Positions 33,180 through 44,349 of a stretch of DNA of 64,000 nucleotides are shown piece after piece. Source of the stretch: Penium margaritaceum (Eukaryota > Streptophyta > Zygnematophyceae > Desmidiales > Peniaceae); NCBI GenBank assembly GCA_023375785.1, contig SZWC01003878.1:119567-183566 (forward strand), read 5' to 3'. The notes under the pieces were generated by a model, which was not told the origin of the DNA, ran no database searches, and was given only the letters and a program-made list of their open reading frames with translations. The stretch's first letter is position 1, and each line of letters opens with the position of its first letter. The position numbers and the translations under genes were made by a program.

Positions 33180-33960
33180 TAGATTGACCTCGCAGCTGCA
33201 CTTTTGCATGGCACGGCGCAAAGCTGGTCCTCAGACTTAGAGGCCATCTAACAAGAATAGGAGACAGGCGGGCCCTTAACAACGACCAGCGGCGCCCGTC
33301 TTATATCACTAATCGCATGCGTTCTACCCTTGGACTATATCAACCCACAATGGCAAAATGTGCTGACGCCACCTACCGACTGGAAGAATTCTTACGCGCA
33401 ATGCTTGCACATTTTGGATAGCTGAACAAGAAGCACGACACTCCGTACAAGCTGTAACATCTCCATCAGCACTCCACCGTGGCAAATTGCACACGGAGAT
33501 TCATCGAGATCATCACTGGTGCAGACATCGCCCCCGGAGAGCTTTGTTTTTAGTACAACAACGGCCTCAAACGAGACATCCAGTGAGCGATCGCCAGGTT
33601 TGGTATGCAAAACAATGTACCATGGATGATCCTAGTCGCAGAAAGGATTGACAGACAGAAAGGATCAACAGAAAGGATCAATGCTCGCAGCCAAGAACCC
33701 TATGGATGGCGACATACCAACCATAATCATTGTGGGAACAGATAAAGTTAGTCGGGGGACTCCTCGACTCCTATGGAAGTGGATGCTGTCGTCAAGAGGG
33801 ACACCCGCAATTGCTACAACTATAGAAAATTCGGACATATTGTTGGCAACTTCTGAAACAAAGAACAAGCCAAAATGGGGGCAAGTCATAGAAAAAACTA
33901 GGCAGGAAACGGCAAAGGATAGGAGTGAAAGGCGCAACTTTTGTCCGTGAGGAGCAATTT
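33180..33960 (+). mobile_element. Gypsy-1 gag, C-terminal part
   Basis: HGTAQSWSSDL near the start is the retrotransposon gag motif (G-x-A-x-x-W). A region resembling a zinc knuckle (CYNYRKFGH) follows near 33810-33840. Broken coding sequence. Confidence 0.6.
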
Positions 33961-34089
33961 GCAGAGAACAATCGACAATTTGATTGGCTTAGGTCACTGC
34001 AGAGGGTTTGTGAGATTGCAAAGTTTGACACGGGATATGAGGACGACCAACTTGCGATACTGTTAAAAGTGTAACCCTGAGGTTGCGAG

Positions 34090-34500
34090 AGTCGCAGACT
34101 GGTAGTGGCAGTATTGGATGGGGGAGCTTTTCACAGTTTTGTAAGCAAAGACATGGTTAGCAACTCAGGTTTCCAGACCAAACCAGGGGTGTTTGAAGGA
34201 AAAACCGTCGACGGGGGATTACAAGTACAAAGACTCTGAGAACCACCAAAACTACAAGTTGAAGACTTGGGTGATGTAACCATCTTGAGGTTTTTTCCAA
34301 TGAATGATCACAAAATCATTCTTGGACAAGATTTCTTCTACGAGCACGACCAGCAGGTTTTCTGGAACAATGGCGATATCTACATGGAAGTCAACGACGC
34401 CAAGCAACAACTTATGCGTGTGGGGCGGAAGAAGATAACGGAAGCAATAGAGGTGGAAGCAGCGGAGGAAGTGACGGTAGCCAAGGAGTGACATCTTGCA
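34090..34500 (+). mobile_element. Gypsy-1 aspartic protease region
   Basis: VAVLDGGAFHSFVS near 34105 corresponds to the D-S/T-G-A protease centre in altered form, and HKIILGQDFFYEHD near 34310 matches the conserved ILGxDFL strand of Gypsy proteases. Confidence 0.7.
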
Positions 34501-34659
34501 TAGCCAAAAGTGCTTAACGTGGCTAAGCACTACATAAGACGAGGAGCTCATGCATTGCTCGTAGATTTTGAGCCAATGGAGGAAGCAGATGTAGTAGCAG
34601 CTAACTCATCAGCCTCATCAGCCTCATCTTCGTCATCAGCATCAACAAGGTTCACGATG

Positions 34660-35143
34660 GTACTCGAATAGTTTGCACCTCTCATTCAAGAGTTTGCGGA
34701 CGTCTTCCTTGGAAAACTCCCAAAAACAATACCGCCTCAACGCGACATCGAATCTCGCATCAAGTTGAAACCGAGCAACTGACCCACACTTCAAAGGGCC
34801 TATCAGATGAGCGATCACAATCTGACCTAGCTAAAGATGCAACTAGACAAGATGCTCGGTCAAGGGTTCATCCACCCATCCATGTCACCATACGCCGCAC
34901 CAATATTGTTTGTGAAAAAGAAAACTAGAAAAATGTGGATGTGCATGGACTACAGGCGTTGAACGATGGTACCATCAGGAATCGCGACCCTCTTTCTCAA
35001 GCGGACGAATTTTCGACCAACTTTGAGGGGCTCAAATTTTCACCAGAACCGCGTGGCAGAAGTTGACATTGAGAAGACGTTCCAAACACGCTACGTCATT
35101 TCGAGTTCATGATCATTCACTTTGGACTCACGAATGTCCCAAC
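34660..35143 (+). mobile_element. Gypsy-1 reverse transcriptase, N-terminal part
   Basis: The conserved Gypsy order FADVFLGKLP, LPP..RDIESRI, then GFIHPSMSPYAAPILFVKKK and MCMDYR is seen. The Copia-4 insertion follows at TSD CCAAC (35139-35143). Confidence 0.8.
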
Positions 35144-35651
35144 TGTTGTTCTTCTATGCCCCATGGCCACTGCTATGGCTTGACGGACAGGTTGGGCATG
35201 CACTGCTCCCTTGGAGTAAGTCCCCCAAACCTTGTTTGTGGTGCAAGTCCAAGCAAGACACCAGAAGTGTAGCGCAACGGATAGTATGTTGGACTTAGGG
35301 ACAACAGGTCTTGTGATCGAGCCTTGATGTGCGCAGGATGTTTTTTGACCTTCCTGCACAGGGGGGAAGTTTCTTAGACATNTCATTCACTTTGGACTCA
35401 CGAATGTCCCAACTGTTGTTCTTCTATGCCCCATGGCCACTGCTATGGCTTGACGGACAGGTTGGGCATGCACTGCTCCCTTGGAGTAAGTCCCCCAAAC
35501 CTTGTTTGTGGTGCAAGTCCAAGCAAGACACCAGAAGTGTAGCGCAACGGATAGTATGTTGGACTTAGGGACAACAGGTCTTGTGATCGAGCCTTGATGT
35601 GCGCAGGATGTTTTTTGACCTTCCTGCACAGGGGGGAAGTTTCTTAGACAT
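35113..35651 (+). other. assembly duplication around a single N
   Basis: 35113-35381 and 35383-35651 are the same 269 bases, covering the Gypsy-1 flank, the TSD and the first 238 bases of the Copia-4 LTR, with one N at 35382 between. Overlapping contig ends joined without merging explain this best. Confidence 0.9.
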
Positions 35652-36104
35652 TCCTCCATGCATGAGATGAGTGCGCCACTTGGCGGTCAGTGGATGCGCC
35701 AATTGGCGGACTGGTGAGGTGGTGTGGAGTGACCATCCCAAAAGTGCTACTACCCACACACCTTAGAAGCCAGGCCTAGGACTATATGTACCAGGCTTAT
35801 TCCTCATTCTAATTACACAATCTGGCCTTAGATGCTCCTCACAGAGTTGTCCAACTAAGGAACAGAAGAAAGAAGACACTGGTTGGTCTAAGCCCCGGGA
35901 GTTAGTCTTTGACTAGCACCTCGCGCGAAAGTGACCAAGTGTTAAGTGGACACGGTTGCTAGCAAGTGATTTCCTAGGAACTGCTCAGTGTGGAACCGTG
36001 ATCCGGAGGGTGATATCTTCTCCTAGCTGAAATGCTAGGAGCGGACGGCAGGTGCTATTGTGTCGGCCCTGTTTTCTAGTCCGTTTGCCTCAGGCCGGTT
36101 GACA
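35414..36104 (+). repeat. Copia-4 5' LTR
   Basis: TGTTGTTCTTCT to CGGTTGACA, 691 bp, the same length as the 3' LTR when measured from the second assembly copy. Confidence 0.92.
35536..35597 (+). other. tRNA-like module inside the Copia-4 LTR (copies near 35266-35327 and 46475-46534)
   Basis: TGTAGCGCAACGGATAG is a good A box and D-arm, recalling tRNA-Arg-type sequences, followed by GGACTTAGGGACAACAGGTC and GATCGAGCC, an anticodon-arm-like and B-box-like pair at tRNA spacing. Degenerate, so not called a tRNA gene. Confidence 0.6.
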
Positions 36105-36122
36105 AAGGGTTATGGACCCACA
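36105..36122 (+). promoter_or_regulatory. Copia-4 primer site, half-tRNA type
   Basis: AAGGGTTATGGACCCACA follows the LTR end. GGGTTATGGACCCAC matches the complement of the initiator tRNA-Met anticodon stem-loop (GGGTTATGGGCCCAC) at 14 of 15 positions, with the CAU anticodon in the middle. Confidence 0.82.
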
Positions 36123-36480
36123 CTGACCAGTTGTAAGGCACGCTTCGTTCAACTCTGGTACGCTCTCTCTAGGTGCGCACGCCGGCTCCATCAGCTCCAT
36201 CAGCTCCATCAGCTTCATCAACTCCAACGGCTTGGTCTACACTCAGCACACAGGGACCAAGGACAAGCTCTGCCCTTGGAGGCACGACCCTTGTGTCCCA
36301 ACCAGGACAAGCTCTGCCCTTGGTGGCAAGACCCTAGGTGTGTTTGCTTACCCCTCCAGCATCAGCTGGAGGGTTAAGCAACGGATCTGCATCCTAAAAC
36401 CAGTAGCAGACATCAGCTAACGTCAGCCTACATCGGCCTCAACGCAGCAGAGACGTTGGAAGCAGATAAGGGCAACAAAA

Positions 36481-37470
36481 ATGGTTGACCCATCAGTAGG
36501 AGTGGGGGCTACCGCAGGGCAGTCCTCAAACTCAATAGTGGCTGCCACAGGGCAGACCACTCGAGCAAATGTGAGTGCTACGTCACTGCCGCAAGGTCTT
36601 GGACCCTTGGGAGGAATCCCCATTTTCGAGGGGATTGACTTCCCCCTTTGGAGATGGCAGTTCGAGCTAGCGATGAAAGTGCGTGGCTTCTTCAAGCTAC
36701 TGAAGGGAGAGGAGCAGGTTCCCGCGGAAGGCACATCCGAGCATGAGGCATGGATGGATCGAAATGATATTGTCATGTTATTTCTCAGCAACGCGATAGC
36801 CAAGAAATATGTTCCCATCATTGCCGGGTACACGCTGGCTTCCGAAGCTTACGACAAGCTCAAGTGCGTGCACCAGTCCACCTCCCTCGCGAACAGATTA
36901 TTCATCCTACAACGGCTGATCAGCATGCGAGTGAATGAGGGCAAATCAATCCCCAATTTCCTACAGGAGTTTGAAGGACTCCTTGGCGAAGCTTGCCGGA
37001 TGAACTGGGACCTTGACGAAAACATGCAAGCCATGATCCTCCTCATGGCGCTACCGGAGAGCTGGAGCCCAATGATCACCGTCATGGGCGGCTGGAAGGA
37101 GGATGACCTGACGTACACGGTAGTGTCCGAGTACGTGCAAATCAAGGCCATGCGCCGCAGCGGAAGTGAGGCTAACTTCTCAGCCTATGCCGTATGCTAC
37201 GGTGGCCGCGGGAGCAAAGGGTCAGCCTCAGGTCAGAAAGGCGGCAGTGGAAGCTGTGGTGGCGGAGGAAACAATGGCGGCAAGGCTCCCAAGCGACACG
37301 GTAACTGCCGCAACTGCGGCAAACCTGGGCACTGGGCAAGAGAGTGCAGGTCGCCAAAGAAGGAAGACAGCGGAAGCGGTGGGAACAAAGGCAGCAAAAA
37401 GGGTGGAAAAGAAGCCACCAACATGATGGCACAGAGCACGCCTCCAGCAAAAGGAGCGGCGCTGCTCAGG
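36481..37470 (+). mobile_element. Copia-4 gag
   Basis: A long open gag: MVDPSVGVGATAG, FEGIDFPLWRWQFELAMKV, LANRLFILQRLISMRVNEGK, MALPESWSPMI, a Gly/Ser-rich hinge and the CCHC knuckle CRNCGKPGHWAREC near 37310. Parallel to Copia-3 gag throughout. Looks nearly whole. Confidence 0.88.
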
Positions 37471-37479
37471 CCATGAGCT

Positions 37480-38955
37480 TTTGGGCTTGACTCAAACACC
37501 GATCATCACTCTAGCAACGACCAGGCTGGATTTGTCTCCATTGGCCCCACCGATCGGCGGTTTAGATGCGCAAACGGTAGCGTCGTGAACGCAAAGGGCG
37601 TGGGCGACAAGCTGGTGAGCATCAGCCTCAATGGTGTAGAGAAGGATCTACGACTACGTGACGTGGTCCACATGCCCTCCTTTGCGGCAAACCTTCTGTC
37701 CGTGTAAAAAATAACGGACAACGACATGACGGTGGTGTTCACGCAGAAGAAGGCGGTCATCGCCAGGAACGAGGACATCAAGGTCCTCTACGCCAACAAA
37801 GATCTCGTGGCACAGGTTCCACGGGTTGACGGACTCTACGTATTGCAGACAACAGCAGCAAAGAGCTCGGAAAACGAGGGTCATGCGGGTGCAGCGGAGG
37901 CAGTGGTCTCGACACCGACGCTGGAGAGCACACCAACAAAAACTGAAAAACCATCCTCTGCCGCAAAAGACAAAGATGCTGATCTGTGGCATAGACGCTT
38001 TGGGCATGCTGCAAACAGCACGCTCCAAGTCATCCAGCAACAACAGCTGGTCCGTGGCATGGATGGTTGGGAGAAGGATGCGGTTGGGTGTGGCAGCCTG
38101 TGTGAACCTTGCCTCCAAGGCAAGACCAAGCAAACTCGCTTTGAGCGCAATGGTCGCCGCGCAGAATCAGCCCTTGACCTGATTCACACCGACGTGTGCG
38201 GACTCTTTCGCACGGCGTCAAATGGTGGTAGCAAGTATTTTCTGACCTTCATAGATGACCACAGTTGCAAGGTGTGGATCTTCTTCCTCAAAGCAAAGGG
38301 AGAGGTCAGAGAAAAGTTGCAGGAGTTTGTCGCCATGGTGGAGCGGCAGACCGGAAAGAAAGTCAAAGCGATACGAAGCGACAACGGCGTCGAGTAAGAG
38401 GCATGCAAGGGCTGGTTGCGTCAACATGGGATCAACCACCAGCCCACAACGCCTTACACGCTGCAGAGCAATGGTGTTGCCAAACGGATGAATAAGACCA
38501 TCCTTGGCATGGTGCATAGCATGCTCTTTGATGCAAAGCTTCCACCGCGGTTCTGGGCAGAAGCGGCAAGAACGGCATGCTATCTTGTCAACCTGACTCC
38601 TGCGGCTGCTCTGGGCAGGCGCGGAAAGAAGAAGGGAAAGCAACAGATGACGCCACAAGAAGTTTGGTCAGGGAAGAAGCCGGACGCATCACACCTGAAA
38701 GTATTTGGCTGCACCGCATGGGCAAAGATCCAGGCGGGTGAGGGTGCCGGCAAGCATGATGCAAGAGCGCGAAAGTGCGTTATGGTGGGCTATGAGACGG
38801 CCCACAAGACCTACCGCCTATGGGACCTGGCAGGAAGAAGACTCATCACCAGCCAGGATGTAACCTTTGATGAAAGGAAACCAGGCAAGGAAGAGATGCT
38901 TGATCCCACGCAAGCTCCAAAACAGGGAGAGTGGTTGGTGCTGCTGGAGTCAGGA
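37480..38955 (+). mobile_element. Copia-4 protease and integrase region
   Basis: Carries a protease-region remnant, then LWHRRFGHAANSTLQVI, CEPCLQGKTKQTRFE, FLTFIDDHSCKVWIFFLK, IRSDNG and LQSNGVAKRMNKTILGM, and the C-terminal region DASHLKVFGCTAWAKI. Gypsy-2 begins right after, at TSD CAGGA. A few breaks. Confidence 0.87.
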
Positions 38956-39710
38956 TGTGAACCGAGGGGCGCCCGGCGTGACGGTCACACGCCGAGCCCT
39001 TGGGATAAACCTCCCACCCTCGACTCCTTGGTGTGTGGGCCAACCCTTGAGATGTCGCACGACCCTCTCCTAGCAGCAAGGCCGCTGCTAGTGACCGAGG
39101 TTTCCGCCGTGCGACTCTCCCGGCGGCGTTTGCACCAAGGTGCGCTGCGGAAGACTTGTAGGATCGAATGGACGTGTGCAAGACAACGCTTGGAACACAA
39201 GGAGAGTTGGGCAAGGAATAAATCCTTTAGACTTGATAGATCAGTACAAGGCAATGTACATAGTCTCTGGGTAAGATTGGCATGCCTAGATCAATCCCTA
39301 GGCTTCCTTATGTACCAGCCCCTATGGGGCAGCCGAAATCTACTCGGCGCTCCGAAGCCCTTTATCGAGGTGCACTCATAAAAATAACACATGCATCATG
39401 TAGTACGCGCTGAGAGCTTTCCAACGCACCAAAAAACGCCTCAATCCGCAAAGAAACGGCTAAGTTATGGCCGTTTGAATACTCCACGCGTGACGGCCGC
39501 TGGCAGCACCGCCAGCGGAGGTCACGGCCGCCCGAAGCGCCCTTGCTTGCGAATGCAGCTCCAGCCGCCATCCCAAAGCGCCCATGGACCCCAATGAACC
39601 TTGCCTCATTGGCTAAACGTCCATCCAGGGGCGCTTTGGCTGCAGTGGGCGAGAAAGTCGCTCCGCCGTGCTCGGGGTCGAACCGGTACGTCTCCTGTTT
39701 TCTGGAGGTG
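38956..39710 (-). repeat. Gypsy-2 3' LTR (visible part)
   Basis: Matches 43420-44174 nearly base for base; the rest is in the N gap. Confidence 0.92.
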
Positions 39711-40692
39711 NNNNNNNNNNNNNNNNNNNNNNNNNNNNNNNNNNNNNNNNNNNNNNNNNNNNNNNNNNNNNNNNNNNNNNNNNNNNNNNNNNNNNNNNNN
39801 NNNNNNNNNNNNNNNNNNNNNNNNNNNNNNNNNNNNNNNNNNNNNNNNNNNNNNNNNNNNNNNNNNNNNNNNNNNNNNNNNNNNNNNNNNNNNNNNNNNN
39901 NNNNNNNNNNNNNNNNNNNNNNNNNNNNNNNNNNNNNNNNNNNNNNNNNNNNNNNNNNNNNNNNNNNNNNNNNNNNNNNNNNNNNNNNNNNNNNNNNNNN
40001 NNNNNNNNNNNNNNNNNNNNNNNNNNNNNNNNNNNNNNNNNNNNNNNNNNNNNNNNNNNNNNNNNNNNNNNNNNNNNNNNNNNNNNNNNNNNNNNNNNNN
40101 NNNNNNNNNNNNNNNNNNNNNNNNNNNNNNNNNNNNNNNNNNNNNNNNNNNNNNNNNNNNNNNNNNNNNNNNNNNNNNNNNNNNNNNNNNNNNNNNNNNN
40201 NNNNNNNNNNNNNNNNNNNNNNNNNNNNNNNNNNNNNNNNNNNNNNNNNNNNNNNNNNNNNNNNNNNNNNNNNNNNNNNNNNNNNNNNNNNNNNNNNNNN
40301 NNNNNNNNNNNNNNNNNNNNNNNNNNNNNNNNNNNNNNNNNNNNNNNNNNNNNNNNNNNNNNNNNNNNNNNNNNNNNNNNNNNNNNNNNNNNNNNNNNNN
40401 NNNNNNNNNNNNNNNNNNNNNNNNNNNNNNNNNNNNNNNNNNNNNNNNNNNNNNNNNNNNNNNNNNNNNNNNNNNNNNNNNNNNNNNNNNNNNNNNNNNN
40501 NNNNNNNNNNNNNNNNNNNNNNNNNNNNNNNNNNNNNNNNNNNNNNNNNNNNNNNNNNNNNNNNNNNNNNNNNNNNNNNNNNNNNNNNNNNNNNNNNNNN
40601 NNNNNNNNNNNNNNNNNNNNNNNNNNNNNNNNNNNNNNNNNNNNNNNNNNNNNNNNNNNNNNNNNNNNNNNNNNNNNNNNNNNNNNNNNNNN
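39711..40692. other. assembly gap, 982 N
   Basis: Falls between the Gypsy-2 LTR and RNase H. The missing LTR end, integrase and RNase H end would need more than the stated length, so the gap size is likely nominal. Confidence 0.9.
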
Positions 40693-42381
40693 GCAATGGG
40701 CTGCAACCCCTTCCCTTGGTCCTGCATCAGCACCCCGCCGATTGCATAGTCGCTTGCGTCCGTCGCCAACACGTACTCCTTGCTCGTGTCCGGATGCACC
40801 AACACCGGGGCTTGACACATGGCAGCCTTCATTGCACCGAAGGCTTGCCCCTCCTTTGCACCCCACTCCCATTGGCGCCCTTTCTTGAGCAAGTCTGTCA
40901 AGGGTGCTCCCATTGCCGCGTGCCCCCAGATAAACCTCCGGTAGTAGTTCGTAAAACCCAGAAAAACCTGGATGTCACGCACGCACGCCGGCTCTGGCCA
41001 CTCCTGCACCACTTCCACCTTTTTTGGATCCATGCGGATTCCCCTCCCGCTGACAATGTGCCCGAGGAACTCCACCTCCTGCTTGGCGAATTCACACTTG
41101 CTGAGCTTGGCAAACAGCCGCTCCTTTCTCAGCACTTCCATCACCGTCCGCAGGTGCTCTTGGTGCTCCTCCATNTTTTTCCACATCCTCCTCCGCAATG
41201 CGGATTTGGTGGTACCCCGACCTCAGGTCCAGTTTGCTAAAGACGCGTGCGCCTCGTAGCTGGTCGAACAGCTCCTCGGCCCGCGGCAACGGGTAGCGGT
41301 TCTTCACCGTGATGTTGTTGAGCGCTCGGTAGTCCACGCACATCCGCAGCTCCCCTGATTTCTTCTTGACGAACAGCACCGGTGCCGCGTATGGAGACAC
41401 CGACGGTCGAATGAAGCCCTGGTCCACCAATTCCCCCAACTGCTTCTTGAGCTCCGCAAGCTCCGCGTCGCTCATGCGGTTGTAAGACCGCACCGTTGGC
41501 GACGAACCTGGCACCACCTTGATCTTGTGGTCGATGTCGCACCGCGGTGGCAGTCCCTTTGGCAATTCCTCCGGAAAAACGTCCCCGAACTCCTTGAGCA
41601 CCTCCCCAACACCTGGAGGCAACTCTGGAGCCCCCGCGCCTTCCACCGACTGCCCCTCCGCTGCTTCAACCGCTGCAATCTGCTGCTCTGCTGCTTGTTG
41701 TGGACGCACCCATGCCAAGTAAACCTGGCCACCCTTGCGCTCGCACCGCTTCAGCTGCTGCAAGTTGATGATGCGCAGCTGCTTCCCTGCTTCCGCCACT
41801 TCCGACTCCTTCCCCTCACCCCGCCACAAAGGCAAAGTGATATCTTTCCCGCCCGCCTTCACGACCACCCGGTTGCACCTCCAATCCACCTCCGGATTCC
41901 AGGCGTGTAACCAATCCCGACCGATCAAACAATCGTAGTCATCCATAGGGCAAGTGTGGAACTCCATGTTACAACCCAACTCACCCATATGGACCTTGTG
42001 CTTGACGAGAGGCCTGCCGCACTCCACCACTCCGGACACCTGCCGCGCCTTGGCCGACGTCCCCGGCTGCCGTGCGAGCTCCAACCTTGTCGCCAAACTG
42101 TCGTTGAAGAAGCTATGACTTGCACCGCTGTCTAGCAGCCCGCGTAGCTTCCTCCGACCCTTGAAATTCCCCTCCGGAATCTCAAGAACCAGCTCCAAGA
42201 CGATCCCTGGAAACTGTCGGGTCTCACCTTCATTCCGCAACATCACTTGAGGCAGCTCCTTAATTGGCAAAAGCCTTTCAGGACTGGTGCTGTCCTTTGC
42301 GGACGAAAGACTTGCAGCAGTAGGTCCTCCCCTCCTTACTGCTGCTGCCCGTTTCCCTGCTGTGCCTTGCGCTTGGGGCAA
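40693..42381 (-). mobile_element. Gypsy-2 protease, reverse transcriptase and RNase H start
   Basis: [12 protein letters not shown] is the protease centre and [13 protein letters not shown] its second strand. RT follows: [74 protein letters not shown], and the RNase H opening YVLATDASDYAIGGVLMQD near 40750. A single N at 41175 marks a join within RT. Confidence 0.9.
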
Positions 42382-43310
42382 TCCCGCTTGCGATGACCCT
42401 CCTCATCACAAGCCCAGCACTTGCCTCTCGGTCCTTGCTGTCCGCCTGCGCCTCGCTGTCCGGCTTGGATTGCATCCACCTCCATGGGCACAGCCTGACC
42501 CGGCTGCTCCACCCGTGGTTGTGTTGCATAGTTGGTCCGGCGCGCATTGTAGCTTACCGCATCGATGCGCTCCGCCGCCGAGACCAACTCCGCAAACGTC
42601 CGCAACCCGAGCACCGCGAGTTCGCGTTGGACGTGCGGCTTCAGGCCGTCGTGGTAGCGGTCGTACGCCTCCGCGTCCGAGAGGTCGTCAATCTGCGCCG
42701 CCAAGGCCATGAAGCGTTTAGTGTAGTCCTGGACTGATCCGCCTTGCTTGACGTGCTTGATCTTATCACGTGCGACCCGGCTGCCGTTGAGGAGGTCGAA
42801 ACGCGCCTGGAGCATCGTCTCAAACTGCTCCCACGTCTCTGGCTTCTCCGTCAATACCCGTGCCCCGAGCTACACTTCCCGCCCCAGCGGTAGACTCAAC
42901 AGTGGCTGAAGCCGTGTCCCGGCCCCCAGCCCGTCCGGCAACCCAGCGGCGTTCCGCCGGCACAACGCCAATCACCACTGTAGCGCCATTCCCCGGAGTA
43001 GCGTAGGCGCATACTCCAATCTTGTGGCATCTTCTCCCACGGGAATGCCCAAAGCCGTGAAGTACTGGTTCACCGTGAAGAGCCACTCGCGCGCACTGCC
43101 CTTGCCGGTGTAGAACTCCGGCTCCTTCGGCTTGGGCCGCCGAAAGGCAGGTGCGGATGCCAATGCAACACCCCCCAACGCACTGCTCCCTTGGCCGACG
43201 TACCTCGCCTCAACCTCCGCACGCAGCTGCTGGTTCTCTTGACGCAACTCGTCAAGAGAACGCCGGATCTCCTCCATGAGGTAGGCCTGGTCGTACGCCC
43301 CTGCTGCCAT
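42382..43310 (-). mobile_element. Gypsy-2 gag
   Basis: Starts MAAGAYDQAYLMEEIRRSL with a coiled coil (ELRQENQQLRAEVEARY), then the retrotransposon gag domain (WEQFETMLQARFDLLN, YTKRFMALAAQI) and a CCHC knuckle [14 protein letters not shown] near 42400. Primer site TTTGGTATCAGAGC (minus strand, 43406-43419) precedes it. Confidence 0.88.
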
Positions 43311-43419
43311 GGTTCTGGTCGTGACGAAAAAATTACGGCCAAACGCAGTTGTGGCAGATCTGCTGCCTCCCTTGGGTTCGCGCAAAACCGAGTGAACGTC
43401 CACGCGCTCTGATACCAAA

Positions 43420-44344
43420 TGTGAACCGAGGGGCGCCCGGCGTGACGGTCACACGCCGAGCCCTTGGGATAAACCTCCCACCCTTGACCCCTTGGTGTGT
43501 GGGCCAACCCTTGAGATGTCGCACGACCCTCTCCTAGCAGCAAGGCCGCTGCTAGTGACCGAGGTTTCCGTCGTGCGACTCTCCCGGCGGTGTTTGGACC
43601 AAGGTGCGCTGCGGAAGACTTGTAGGATCGAATGGACGTGTGCAAGGCAACGCTTGGAACACAAGGAGAGTTGGGAAAGGAATAAATCCTTTAGACTTGA
43701 TAGATCAGTACAAGGCAATGTACATAGTCTCTGGGTAAGATTGGCATGCCTAGATCAATCCCTAGGCTTCCTTATGTACCAGCCCCTATGGGGCAGCCGA
43801 AATCTACTCGGCGCTCCGAAGCCCTTTATCGAGGTGCACTCATGCAAATAACACATGCATCATGTAGTACGCGCTAAGAGCTTTCCAACGCACCAAAGAA
43901 CACCTCAATCTGTGAACAAACGGCTAAGTTATGGCCGTTTGAATACTCCACGCGTGACGGCCGCTGGCAGCACCGCCAGCGGAGGTCACGACCGCCCGAA
44001 GCGCCCTTGCTTGCGAATGCAGCTCCAGCCGCCATCCTGAAGCGCCCATGGACCCCAATGAACATTGCCTCATTGGCTAAACGTCCATCCAGGGGCGCTT
44101 TGGCTGCAGTGGGCGAGAAAGTCGCTCCGCCGTGCTCGGGGTCGAACCGGTACGTCTCCTGTTTTCTGGAGGTGTGCCTCCCACCTTTGCACGGCCGTAT
44201 CTTTTTCGTCCCTGCACCAAATGCCCTGGTTCTTGGGTCGATATTGTACGGTTTTTCATTTAGAATACAATGGGAGCATCAAAACATGCATATGACCTCA
44301 GCATGATGATGTCATCACCGCCTCAACCGGCGGCTCCCATAACA
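43420..44344 (-). repeat. Gypsy-2 5' LTR
   Basis: 925 bp; on the plus strand it reads TGTGAACCGAGG to CCCATAACA. Confidence 0.92.
44101..44150 (+). other. tRNA-like A/B box pair in the Gypsy-2 LTR, antisense to the element (copy at 39637-39686)
   Basis: TGGCTGCAGTGGG fits an A box and GGGTCGAACC, about 38 bases on, fits a B box. A related GGGTCGAACC sits in the Gypsy-3 LTR near 48433, so the module is shared by two Gypsy families. Confidence 0.45.
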
Positions 44345-44349
44345 CAGGA

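Larger units (their letters stand above)
38956..44344 (-). mobile_element. Gypsy-2, LTR retrotransposon inserted in Copia-4, youngest of the nest
   Basis: Two LTRs (left 38956-39710 then N gap, right 43420-44344, 925 bp) with perfect TSD CAGGA (38951-38955, 44345-44349). Gag, protease, RT and RNase H start are on the minus strand; integrase must lie in the gap 39711-40692. The visible parts of the LTRs are nearly identical, a few percent apart. Few breaks seen, so it may be close to whole, but gaps prevent a verdict. Confidence 0.92.

Noticed and set aside
35113-35651. Biological tandem duplication of the Copia-4 LTR start
   Set aside because: Exact identity, an N at the joint and the LTR length argue for an assembly artefact.
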